A stretch of DNA of 6,593 nucleotides from CAKUFA01 sp963627465 (GTDB lineage Bacteria; Bacillota; Clostridia; Christensenellales; Aristaeellaceae), in assembly GCA_963627465.1 (NCBI GenBank), contig CAVGBO010000033.1, positions 1-6,593 of the forward strand, read 5' to 3'. Shown here in pieces: positions 1 through 5,769 of this stretch. The first letter of the stretch is position 1. Each line of letters begins with the position of its first letter. A program made the position numbers and the translations under genes. Under the pieces are notes generated by a model that saw nothing but the letters and a program-made list of their open reading frames with translations, had not been told where the DNA came from and made no database searches.

Positions 1-266
1 AAGGTACGTCCAAAGGCAAGGCCTTCCTCTATGGGGTGCTGTCCGGCATTGTGGAGCCCATCGGTGCTCTGCTGACCATTCTGTTGGCGCAGCAGCTGAC
101 GCCGGTGCTGCCTTACCTGCTTTCCTTCGCAGCCGGTGCCATGATTTATGTGGTGGTGGAGGAGCTGATTCCGGAAAGCCAAAGCGGCACCCATTCCAAC
201 CTGGGCACGGTGGGTGCAGCCGCAGGTTTTGCACTCATGATGGTGCTGGATGTGGCCTTGGGATAA
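1..266 (+). CDS. ZIP-family divalent metal transporter, C-terminal fragment
   Basis: This is the last 87 residues of an inner-membrane metal (probably zinc) transporter. The reading frame is open from base 3 and the start lies outside the window. The fragment begins with GTSKGKAFLYG and carries the family's SGIVEPIG motif, which includes one metal-associated Glu (residue 18 of the fragment). Next comes a hydrophobic helix, then the SFAAGAMIYVVVEELIPE block that is typical of the late ZIP helices, with the Glu pair at fragment residues 53-54. It ends in a final helix, GFALMMVLD, followed by TAA. The HNxPEG motif expected in helix 4 would lie upstream. A GTG at 36 is in frame but is unlikely to be a start, because family-conserved sequence continues upstream of it. 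The family call is firm. Metal specificity cannot be read from this fragment. Confidence 0.88.
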   Translation, partial: GTSKGKAFLYGVLSGIVEPIGALLTILLAQQLTPVLPYLLSFAAGAMIYVVVEELIPESQSGTHSNLGTVGAAAGFALMMVLDVALG

Positions 267-273
267 AACAAAG

Positions 274-306
274 GCGGCAGAGGAAACAATCACGTTCCTC
301 TGCCGC
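274..306. terminator. Bidirectional intrinsic terminator between convergent genes
   Basis: A perfect 12-bp inverted repeat, GCGGCAGAGGAA at 274-285 and TTCCTCTGCCGC at 295-306, encloses a 9-nt loop. On the minus strand the stem is followed by CTTTGTTTT, and on the plus strand by TTGTTTG, so both sides have a U-rich run. It sits between the ZIP gene stop (266) and the stop of the convergent M20 gene (320), which fits a shared terminator. The leftward U-tract is the better one. Confidence 0.85.
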
Positions 307-319
307 TTGTTTGCATTCA

Positions 320-1753
320 TCAGCACATCTTGATCAGCCGCTGATAGAAGGCAACGGTCTTCACCAGTGTTGCCACGGGAACACGTTCATCATTGGCGTG
401 GATCAGTCCACGCTCCTCCTTGCTGAGTGCCATGGCGGAGAAGCGGAAAACATGGTCACTGAGCACGCCGTAGTGCCGGGAGTCGGAGCAGGCAATCATC
501 AGGTAAGGCGTAACGACCGCATCCGTCCAGGTGCCTCGAATGGCAGTGCTCAGACGCTGGAAGGGCTCATCATCCGTGCGGGATTCCCGGGAGGGATTGA
601 AAGCGTACACGGTTTCCAGCTTTACTCGGTCGTCATGGATGACCTTCTTTAAGTAGGCCACAGCGGAATCAATACTTTCACCGCTGTTGAGCCGAAGGTT
701 GGCACCCACCCATGCTTCAGGGGGCAGCACGTTGTTGGCGGCACTGCCCTGCATCTGGGTGAAGGCCACCGTGGTGCGCACCAAGGCGTTCAGCTCGCCG
801 CCGCTCTTCTTGCACAGAAGATTCAGCACCGGCTTGAAGCACCACAGGTTGGCGAAGATCATGCGATACAGGAAGGTGCTGCGGCGGCCAAGGGTATCAA
901 ACATTTCCGCAGCAGGGGCGGACAGATGGAAGGGGAAGGGATGATCCTCCACCCGGGCAACAGCCTTTGCCAGAATGCCTACGGGGCTGTGGGCAGGCGG
1001 GGTGGAAGCATGACCGCCCTTGGAAGAAACGGTAAAGCGTACGTTCACCTGTCCCTTTTCGCCCGTGCCCACAACGGCACAGCTCTGGGCAACACCGGGG
1101 AACACGTTATCCACCACGGCACCGCCTTCGTCCAGCACGAACGCAGGCTCAATATGGTGCTCGGACAGCCACTTCACAATGGTGGGGGCACCCGTGCCGG
1201 CAATCTCCTCGTCTCCTGCGAAAGCAAGATACAGGTCATTGGCAGGGGTGAAGCCCTGACCGATCAGCGTATCGGCAGACTGAAGAACCCCCAGGAAGGT
1301 GCCCTTGGTGTCCAGCGTGCCCCGTCCCCAGAGAACGCCATTCTCCAGCACGGCATCGAAGGCAGGCTTGGACCAGCTGTCCTGATCCACAGGCACAACG
1401 TCGTAGTGTGCCATCAGCACGCCGGGCTTTGCATCGGACTTGCCCTTCCAATGAAACAGCAAGCTGCGAGGACCGGGCTTTACAAAGGTGCACTTGGCAA
1501 ATACATTGGGAAACAGGGTGGGCAGCAGCTTTTCCAGCTTGTCAAATTCGCTGTTGTCTTCCTTGGATTTATCCGTGTAGGATACGGTACGACACCGGAT
1601 CAGTGCCTGCATGTTGGACACGGTCTTCGCCTCGTCCACTTTCTCCTCCGTAGCGGGAACGGCAGGCTCGGCCTTGGGCTTGAAAGCGGCTGTGCGAACC
1701 ATCAGCACTGCCACAAAGAGGATCAGCAATGCCAGAATGATCCAACCAATCAT
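320..1753 (-). CDS. Membrane-anchored M20 family metallopeptidase/amidohydrolase (PM20D1/CPS1-like)
   Basis: The 477-aa product is predicted to be a di-zinc hydrolase that cleaves amide bonds in short peptides or N-acyl amino acids. Family motifs appear in order: AHYDVVPV (ligand H116, catalytic D118), GRGTLDTKG (bridging ligand D148), AGDEEIAGTG (base E182, ligand E183), LDEGG (ligand D208), GGHAS in the dimerisation lid (H248), NNVLPPEAW (341-348), and IHANDERV (ligand H452). All catalytic and metal residues are present. The length and the PPEAW and HANDER forms resemble the yeast Cps1/mammalian PM20D1 branch more than DapE or PepT. Residues 2-20 form one hydrophobic helix with no positive N-region, followed by R20, K25 and K27. 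By the positive-inside rule this could place the enzyme in the cytosol rather than outside. The ATG at 1751-1753 has AGGAAG (1761-1766) 7 nt upstream. It is the last gene of the leftward unit, 57 bp after the 217-aa membrane protein. The exact substrate is unknown. Confidence 0.9.
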   Translation of the reverse strand: MIGWIILALLILFVAVLMVRTAAFKPKAEPAVPATEEKVDEAKTVSNMQALIRCRTVSYTDKSKEDNSEFDKLEKLLPTLFPNVFAKCTFVKPGPRSLLFHWKGKSDAKPGVLMAHYDVVPVDQDSWSKPAFDAVLENGVLWGRGTLDTKGTFLGVLQSADTLIGQGFTPANDLYLAFAGDEEIAGTGAPTIVKWLSEHHIEPAFVLDEGGAVVDNVFPGVAQSCAVVGTGEKGQVNVRFTVSSKGGHASTPPAHSPVGILAKAVARVEDHPFPFHLSAPAAEMFDTLGRRSTFLYRMIFANLWCFKPVLNLLCKKSGGELNALVRTTVAFTQMQGSAANNVLPPEAWVGANLRLNSGESIDSAVAYLKKVIHDDRVKLETVYAFNPSRESRTDDEPFQRLSTAIRGTWTDAVVTPYLMIACSDSRHYGVLSDHVFRFSAMALSKEERGLIHANDERVPVATLVKTVAFYQRLIKMC

Positions 1754-1787
1754 GGGATAACTTCCTTTCTTTGATAACGTTGCTACA

Positions 1788-1803
1788 GGGATGATCGCAT
1801 CCC
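1788..1803 (-). other. Small intercistronic stem-loop upstream of the M20 gene
   Basis: GGGATG (1788-1793) and CATCCC (1798-1803) form a perfect 6-bp stem with a 4-nt loop. It lies in the 57-bp gap between the 217-aa membrane protein gene and the M20 gene. There is no U-tract on the minus strand, so it is not a convincing terminator. It could be a weak mRNA-processing or stability element, or chance. Confidence 0.35.
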
Positions 1804-1810
1804 GAATTGC

Positions 1811-2464
1811 TTAAACAAGACCCTTCTTGTACAGGATGCGGCTGGCACCGATGGCGATCAGTGCGCCTACGGGTACTAATACGCCCACAGCACTGGCCAG
1901 AGAAGGCACGGCAAGGAACAACACCACCATGAACACCAAGGGCGTGATGGCGATCTTCCAGTTCTTGCTCACATACACCACGGCCAGGGCACCGAACAGG
2001 GCAGGCAGAATGTTGTCAAAGGCAGGAGCCAGGGTTTCGGATTCCAGCAGGGGTTGCAGGTAGCCCAGCAGCAGCACACCCAAGGCAATGACGACGGTGG
2101 TCACAATGGCGGAGGTGGCAACGGCGATGGTGGAGATGACCTCGCCTTCCTCACTGGAGGCTTCTACCTTGGCGGCTTGCATGGCGTTCAGCGCGCAGGG
2201 AACCTTCAGGCTGGACAGGTTGCCGGTGATGAAACCCAGGTACGTGCCGCCTGTGCCCAGCATGGGTGCGTAGGTCAGCACTTCAATGATGGCAGTGGTC
2301 CAGAAAATGGGTGCCACACCCAATAGACCGGTCAGCACATATTTCAGCTCCGGCCAAGCGTCATAGTAGATGCAAATGGCTGCCGGAGCCATAATCATCA
2401 GGAAAATGGCGGTGGCCACCCAGATGCGGCCGTAGAAGTGTACCGAATCTTTATAGCTTCTCAT
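1811..2464 (-). CDS. Multi-pass membrane protein, partner of the DUF5058-like protein
   Basis: I do not recognise a named family for this 217-aa protein with certainty. It is strongly hydrophobic, with likely membrane segments at about 13-34, 42-63, 109-136, 147-167, 170-187 and 190-209. Between the second and third lies a conspicuous polar, glycine-rich stretch at 66-104, beginning APMLGTGGTYLGFITGNLSS and then KVPCALNA. Such a loop could be re-entrant or bind substrate. It is followed by an acidic run (EASSEEGEV, 101-109) that should be cytosolic or extracellular rather than buried. The C-terminus ends in a basic patch, LYKKGLV. The ATG at 2462-2464 has AAGGAGGG (2473-2480) 8 nt upstream, and that site overlaps the stop codon of the DUF5058-like gene. 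The tight coupling suggests the two membrane proteins are made together and form one complex. A transport role is inferred from architecture and context only. Confidence 0.75.
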   Translation of the reverse strand: MRSYKDSVHFYGRIWVATAIFLMIMAPAAICIYYDAWPELKYVLTGLLGVAPIFWTTAIIEVLTYAPMLGTGGTYLGFITGNLSSLKVPCALNAMQAAKVEASSEEGEVISTIAVATSAIVTTVVIALGVLLLGYLQPLLESETLAPAFDNILPALFGALAVVYVSKNWKIAITPLVFMVVLFLAVPSLASAVGVLVPVGALIAIGASRILYKKGLV

Positions 2465-2472
2465 GCTTCATG

Positions 2473-2480
2473 CCCTCCTT
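2473..2480 (-). promoter_or_regulatory. Shine-Dalgarno site overlapping the upstream stop codon
   Basis: On the minus strand this reads AAGGAGGG, 8 nt before the ATG of the 217-aa membrane protein. It shares bases with the TAA stop (2479-2481) of the preceding DUF5058-like gene. Ribosomes finishing the first gene are thus placed directly on the start site of the second, which implies translational coupling. Confidence 0.8.
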
Positions 2481-3204
2481 ACTTCATCAGTGCCGTTACA
2501 GGGATGGATGCAGCCATAGCACCCAGCATGCACAGGGGCAAGGCGTACTGTTCCAGCCACTTGGCCTTGAACACCTTGATGGCAAGCCCGCACAGGCACA
2601 TCAGCAGGGCGGAAATCAGCGCAACCACCAGCGGAATGTATCCGGGAAGACCTTCACGAACATCGGCGAAAATCAAGCCCAGGAAGGCGGAGATCATGCC
2701 CAGGAACATGCTGTCCATGAACAGCTTGCCCCACTTTTGATCTTTGCCGGTAATGTTGTGCAGTCCACCTTCCAGCTTCTTCAGCCCGAAGAGGATCAGG
2801 AAGATGCCGGGGATGATGCCCAAGGTCATCACCCAGGCAATGGCCGTGAAGGCGTGAGGATCGGTAATGGTGGTGGAGGTGCTGACCCCCATGGCGGCAG
2901 CCGTGGTGGTGGCGGCAGGCAGCTCATAGGTCAACGCACCCAGAATGCTTAGCCGCAGCCAGGGCCAGGGGAGACCCAGCATCTTGGACAGGGTGATGAC
3001 ACCCATCAGGATGGCAATGGCCGGCGCAATGGTGAAAATGGCACTGGAAAAAATGGTGGAACGAATGGTAGCACCGGTGATGCCAAGCTGCTTGGCACGG
3101 CGAGTGGCACGCACGAGGAAGAACACGGACTGTGCAATGACGAAAAGAATGATGACTGTCGTTACGCCATAAAGAAAACCGCTGTTGACGTCAAAAGTCG
3201 GCAT
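2479..3204 (-). CDS. DUF5058-like integral membrane protein, putative transporter subunit
   Basis: The product is 241 aa from the chosen start. Membrane segments lie at about 10-31, 53-74, 117-141, 162-180, 189-211 and 219-240, with a shorter, weaker one near 88-106. The central block LGLPWPWLRLSILGALTYEL (76-95), followed by an Ala/Thr-rich stretch, matches my recollection of the DUF5058 family (membrane proteins of Firmicutes and archaea). No function is established for that family to my knowledge. It is first in the leftward unit and is followed after 14 bp by another membrane protein. The start is the ATG at 3202-3204, because AAGGAGGT sits 9 nt upstream. An in-frame GTG at 3237 would add 11 residues, but it overlaps the predicted -10 region and lies upstream of the predicted transcript start, so I reject it. 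I infer that this protein and its neighbour form a two-subunit permease. Confidence 0.78.
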   Translation of the reverse strand: MPTFDVNSGFLYGVTTVIILFVIAQSVFFLVRATRRAKQLGITGATIRSTIFSSAIFTIAPAIAILMGVITLSKMLGLPWPWLRLSILGALTYELPAATTTAAAMGVSTSTTITDPHAFTAIAWVMTLGIIPGIFLILFGLKKLEGGLHNITGKDQKWGKLFMDSMFLGMISAFLGLIFADVREGLPGYIPLVVALISALLMCLCGLAIKVFKAKWLEQYALPLCMLGAMAASIPVTALMK

Positions 3205-3213
3205 GGCAATAAG

Positions 3214-3221
3214 ACCTCCTT
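3214..3221 (-). promoter_or_regulatory. Strong Shine-Dalgarno site deciding the DUF5058-like gene start
   Basis: On the minus strand this reads AAGGAGGT, fully complementary to the 16S tail, with a 9-nt gap to the ATG at 3204. It selects that ATG over the in-frame GTG at 3237. Confidence 0.85.
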
Positions 3222-3244
3222 CACAATGAATAACCACATTGTAA
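3221..3244. promoter_or_regulatory. Operator-like dyad over the leftward promoter start
   Basis: TCACAATG (3221-3228) and CATTGTAA (3237-3244) are inverted repeats matching at 7 of 8 positions, with 8 nt between them. The dyad covers the predicted -10 hexamer (3238-3243) and the predicted transcript start near 3231. A repressor bound here would block initiation of the membrane protein/M20 operon. No regulator family is assigned, and repeats this short can arise by chance. Confidence 0.4.
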
Positions 3245-3266
3245 CAAATCGAGCACCGGGCGTAAA
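3238..3266 (-). promoter_or_regulatory. Leftward extended -10 promoter for the membrane protein/M20 operon
   Basis: On the minus strand, TTTACG (3266-3261, 4/6 to the -35 consensus) is followed by a 17-nt spacer and TACAAT (3243-3238, 5/6). TG sits one base upstream of the -10, giving an extended -10. The predicted start is near 3231, leaving a leader of about 27 nt that contains the AAGGAGGT ribosome site. No other minus-strand promoter of this quality was noticed in the intergenic region. Confidence 0.65.
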
Positions 3267-3307
3267 GGTCTCCTTTGGTAAGTACGGAAAAAGAACAAAA
3301 GGAGAAC
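3267..3307. promoter_or_regulatory. Inverted repeat centred between two divergent promoters
   Basis: GGTCTCCTTTGGT (3267-3279) and ACAAAAGGAGAAC (3295-3307) are inverted copies matching at 11 of 13 positions, with a perfect 8-bp core TCTCCTTT/AAAGGAGA. The 15-nt spacer separates half-sites whose centres are 28 bp apart. The dyad fills exactly the space between the -35 of the leftward promoter (ending 3266) and the -35 of the rightward promoter (starting 3308). That placement suits a regulator controlling both operons. No matching protein is encoded in the window. Confidence 0.45.
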
Positions 3308-3336
3308 GTGACAAGAAACGGACACTATGATATGAT
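3308..3336 (+). promoter_or_regulatory. Rightward extended -10 promoter for aroA-aroC-pheA
   Basis: GTGACA (3308-3313, 5/6 to the -35 consensus) is followed by a 17-nt spacer and TATGAT (3331-3336, 5/6), with TG at 3328-3329 giving an extended -10. An overlapping second TATGAT begins at 3326. The predicted start is near 3343, so the aroA leader is about 70 nt. I see no T-box, riboswitch or terminator-like hairpin in that leader. Confidence 0.72.
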
Positions 3337-3412
3337 ACCCGTGAAATCGGCACGGCAATGGCGCCTTGCAGATATGAAATATGAAACTTGACCGAAAGGC
3401 GGATATACATTC

Positions 3413-4684
3413 ATGCAAATTGAGATTCTACCTTCTAAACTTCACGGCACAGCCCACGCTCCTGCATCCAAGTCGGAAGCCCATCGGCGGATGATTTGCG
3501 CCGGCCTTGCGGACGGAAGCACCAAGCTGCACGGCTTCATGGAGTCTGAGGATATGGCGGCTACCTGGGCTTGCCTGAAAGCTTTGGGGGCAGAATTGTC
3601 TCTGGAAGGGGATACCTTAACCATTCAGGGAACGGAAGGAAAAAAACGAATTTGTCCCGTGCTGGATTGCGGGGAAAGCGGCTCCACGCTGCGTTTTTTT
3701 GTGCCCATTGCCATGGCAAAGTGCGGTGGAGGTATCTTCCGCATGCACGGGCGGCTTGGCCAGCGGCCGATGGATGTGTATCGGGATCTGTTCGTGCCCC
3801 AAGGCACAGGCTGGCGCATGGGCATCGGTGCAGATGGCGCTGCGGAGCTGCATGTAACGGGACACCTTCAGTCCGGTGCGTATGTGCTGCCGGGAAATGT
3901 GTCCAGCCAGTTTGTTTCTGGCCTGCTGTTCGCCTTGCCCCTGCTGGAAGGCGAATCCACCTTGACAGTCAAGCCGCCGGTAGAATCCGCAGGCTATATT
4001 CAGATGACCCTTCGAGCTCTGAAGGACAGCGGCATTCAGGTGCATGAAACAGCTCCTTATACTTGGTCGATTCCGGGAAAACAGCGCTACTGCACGGAAG
4101 AGGGCACCCTGACCGGGGACTACTCTCAGGCGGCAGTGCTTTTGTGCGCCGCAGCACTGGGACAGGACGTGGCAGTGGATGGACTGTCGGCAGACAGCAT
4201 TCAGGGAGATCGGGCGGTGCTGGAGCATCTGCGAGCTCTGGGGGCAGAAATCGAGGAAAAGGATGGCTGCATTCGTGTTGTGAAGCCTGCCTGCCACGGT
4301 GCAGAATTGGATATGAGCGGTTGCCCGGATATTGCGCCTATGCTGGCACTGGTGTGCCAAATGATGCCGGGAAAAAGCAGACTGAAAGGCTGTGGACGAC
4401 TCCGCCTGAAGGAGTGCGACCGCCTGAGCACCACGAAGAAAATTCTACAGCAGATGGGCGGTCATGCGCTTGTTGCCGGGGATGATCTGGTGCTGGAAGG
4501 CGTTGATAAGCTTCACGGCGGTGTGACCGTGGATGCCAAGGAAGATCATCGCATGGTAATGTTGACGGTGATGGCGGCACTGCTTTGCGAAGAGCCGGTG
4601 ACATTGACCGGCGCAGAGTCAGTGAATAAGTCCTGGCCTGAATTCCTGCACGTGATTACCGGCCTAGGAGGAAAAATCCTGTGA
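3413..4684 (+). CDS. aroA: 3-phosphoshikimate 1-carboxyvinyltransferase (EPSP synthase)
   Basis: AroA joins shikimate 3-phosphate and phosphoenolpyruvate to give EPSP, the sixth step of the cytosolic shikimate pathway. The 423-aa length is normal. Motifs in order: ASKSEAHRR (K20, S21, R25), CGESGSTLRF (86-95), GRLGQRPM with R118, SSQFVSGLL (164-172), GDYSQAA (235-241), PDIAPML with D306 as the expected catalytic Asp, LKECDRLS (K333, E334, D336, R337), KEDHRM (H379, R380) and the C-terminal K406. Every catalytic position I know is filled. The ESGSTLR loop replaces the GNAGTAMRP form of E. coli and has Phe at the position of E. coli Pro101. The ATG at 3413 is the first after an in-frame TGA (3389-3391). 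Its ribosome site, AAAGGCGG (3395-3402), is only moderate. It is the first gene of the operon and overlaps aroC by 4 bp. Confidence 0.97.
   Translation: MQIEILPSKLHGTAHAPASKSEAHRRMICAGLADGSTKLHGFMESEDMAATWACLKALGAELSLEGDTLTIQGTEGKKRICPVLDCGESGSTLRFFVPIAMAKCGGGIFRMHGRLGQRPMDVYRDLFVPQGTGWRMGIGADGAAELHVTGHLQSGAYVLPGNVSSQFVSGLLFALPLLEGESTLTVKPPVESAGYIQMTLRALKDSGIQVHETAPYTWSIPGKQRYCTEEGTLTGDYSQAAVLLCAAALGQDVAVDGLSADSIQGDRAVLEHLRALGAEIEEKDGCIRVVKPACHGAELDMSGCPDIAPMLALVCQMMPGKSRLKGCGRLRLKECDRLSTTKKILQQMGGHALVAGDDLVLEGVDKLHGGVTVDAKEDHRMVMLTVMAALLCEEPVTLTGAESVNKSWPEFLHVITGLGGKIL
4666..4671 (+). promoter_or_regulatory. Shine-Dalgarno site for aroC inside the end of aroA
   Basis: AGGAGG lies 9 nt upstream of the GTG at 4681, within the last codons of aroA. 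It supports the GTG start and the coupled GTGA overlap (4681-4684). Confidence 0.85.
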
Positions 4685-5769
4685 GCAGCTGCTTCGGTCA
4701 ACACCTGCATGTATCCCTCTTCGGCCAATCCCATGGGGAAGCCATCGGCATGACCATGGACGGTTTTCCTGCCGGCATGACCGTGGACATGGAGCAGCTG
4801 ACGGCGGAAATGGCTCGCCGTGCCCCTGGGTCAAGCAGTATGACCACCCCTCGCAAGGAGGCGGATCAGCCGGAATTTCTCAGCGGTGTCATGGACGGAT
4901 ATACCACTGGGCAGCCTATTTGCGCTATCATCCGCAACACCAACATGCACTCCCGTGATTATGGGCAAGGGGTGGATCTTGTTCGCCCGGGGCATGCAGA
5001 TTACACCGGGCATGTGCGGTATTATGGCTTTGAGGATTGGCGTGGCGGCGGTCACTTCAGCGGACGGCTGACGGCACCCATTGTGCTGGCAGGCTCCCTG
5101 TGCAGGCAGTATCTGCAAGCCCAGGGCATTACCATCGGTGCCCACATTCAGCAGCTGGAACATTTGCATGATATAAGCTTTCTTGATGATCCCCATGCGG
5201 ATTTTCAAAAGCTTCACGATATGACCCTGCCGGTGCTGACCGATGGCTTGGAGCACGCCATGGAAGAAGCTGTGCTGGCCGCAAAGGCAGAAGGCGATTC
5301 GGTAGGCGGCGTGATCGAGTGCATGGTGCGAGGCGTTCCGGCCGGGCTGGGTGCACCTTTTTTCGACAGCGTGGAAAGCGTCCTTTCCCACCTGATGTTT
5401 GCCATACCGGCGGTGAAGGGGGTTTCCTTCGGTGAAGGATTCGGCTTTGCCGCCCTGCGGGGCAGTCAGGCTAATGACTGCTTCCGCATGGAAAATGGCA
5501 GAGTGACAACGGCGACGGATCACTGCGGCGGCATTCTGGGGGGCATTACGGACGGCATGCCCTTGATTTTCCGGTGCTGCATCCGTGCTACCCCTTCCAT
5601 TGCCAAGGAGCAGGAAACCGTTTCTTTACAGAAAAATGAAAATGCCACCATTGCTGTGCAGGGCAGACATGATCCCTGCATCCTTCCCCGGGCGGTGCCG
5701 GTGGTGGAGGCGATGACAGCTATCGGCCTGATGGAGTTGTGGAAGGAGCGTGCCGCATGCATCCGGTGA
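4681..5769 (+). CDS. aroC: Chorismate synthase
   Basis: AroC removes phosphate from EPSP to form chorismate, using reduced FMN, and acts as a cytosolic tetramer. At 362 aa it has the usual length. Recognisable blocks are SLFGQSHGEAIGMTMDGFPAG (12-32, with catalytic H18), ARRAPG (45-50), RKEADQPEFLSGV (58-70), RPGHADYTG (102-110, second catalytic His H105), RGGGHFSGRLTA (121-132), EGDSVGG (204-210), CGGILGGITDGMP (282-294), and RHDPCILPRAVPVVEAM (329-345, with D331). The fourth block has His where many homologues have Arg in RGGGR, and ARRAPG replaces the common RRRPG. The rest of the active site is intact, so I expect a working enzyme. It starts with GTG, sharing GTGA with the aroA stop, and pheA begins 13 bp before its own stop. 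The three genes therefore form one coupled unit. Confidence 0.97.
   Translation: MSSCFGQHLHVSLFGQSHGEAIGMTMDGFPAGMTVDMEQLTAEMARRAPGSSSMTTPRKEADQPEFLSGVMDGYTTGQPICAIIRNTNMHSRDYGQGVDLVRPGHADYTGHVRYYGFEDWRGGGHFSGRLTAPIVLAGSLCRQYLQAQGITIGAHIQQLEHLHDISFLDDPHADFQKLHDMTLPVLTDGLEHAMEEAVLAAKAEGDSVGGVIECMVRGVPAGLGAPFFDSVESVLSHLMFAIPAVKGVSFGEGFGFAALRGSQANDCFRMENGRVTTATDHCGGILGGITDGMPLIFRCCIRATPSIAKEQETVSLQKNENATIAVQGRHDPCILPRAVPVVEAMTAIGLMELWKERAACIR
5743..5748 (+). promoter_or_regulatory. Shine-Dalgarno site deciding the pheA start
   Basis: AAGGAG lies 8 nt before the ATG at 5757, inside the end of aroC. It selects this ATG over the in-frame GTG at 5739, which would add six residues ahead of the conserved AYPG start. 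Confidence 0.85.

Noticed and set aside
926..1774. Long plus-strand open frame (282 codons) opposite the M20 gene
   Set aside because: The minus-strand frame carries all M20 motifs. The plus frame is low-complexity in character, has no recognisable domain, and is an expected antisense shadow in GC-rich coding DNA.
3205..3237. Upstream GTG start for the DUF5058-like gene
   Set aside because: It overlaps the -10 region and precedes the predicted transcript start, while the ATG at 3204 has a near-perfect SD at proper spacing.
3372..3386. ATATGAAA repeated twice, sharing one base, in the aroA leader
   Set aside because: Two short AT-rich copies are easily expected by chance, with no further copies nearby.
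3308..3391. Possible leader peptide before aroA (GTG frame, 27 codons, preceded by AAGGAG)
   Set aside because: The SD gap is only 3 nt, the start lies in the predicted -35, the peptide is not enriched in aromatic codons, and no terminator/antiterminator pair follows.
3343..3412. T-box, riboswitch or attenuator in the aroA leader
   Set aside because: The leader is only about 70 nt. I found only a 4-bp GCAA/TTGC pairing and no U-tract hairpin.
3617..4360. Minus-strand open frame (247 codons) opposite aroA
   Set aside because: aroA is complete with all motifs, and the antisense product is rich in His, Gln, Arg and Cys with no family signature.
4831..5523. Minus-strand open frame (230 codons) opposite aroC
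   Set aside because: Antisense shadow of a fully conserved aroC. I saw no family signature in its product.
5739..5756. GTG start for pheA at 5739
   Set aside because: It adds six residues ahead of the conserved N-terminus, and the AAGGAG SD lies downstream of it, correctly spaced for the ATG at 5757.
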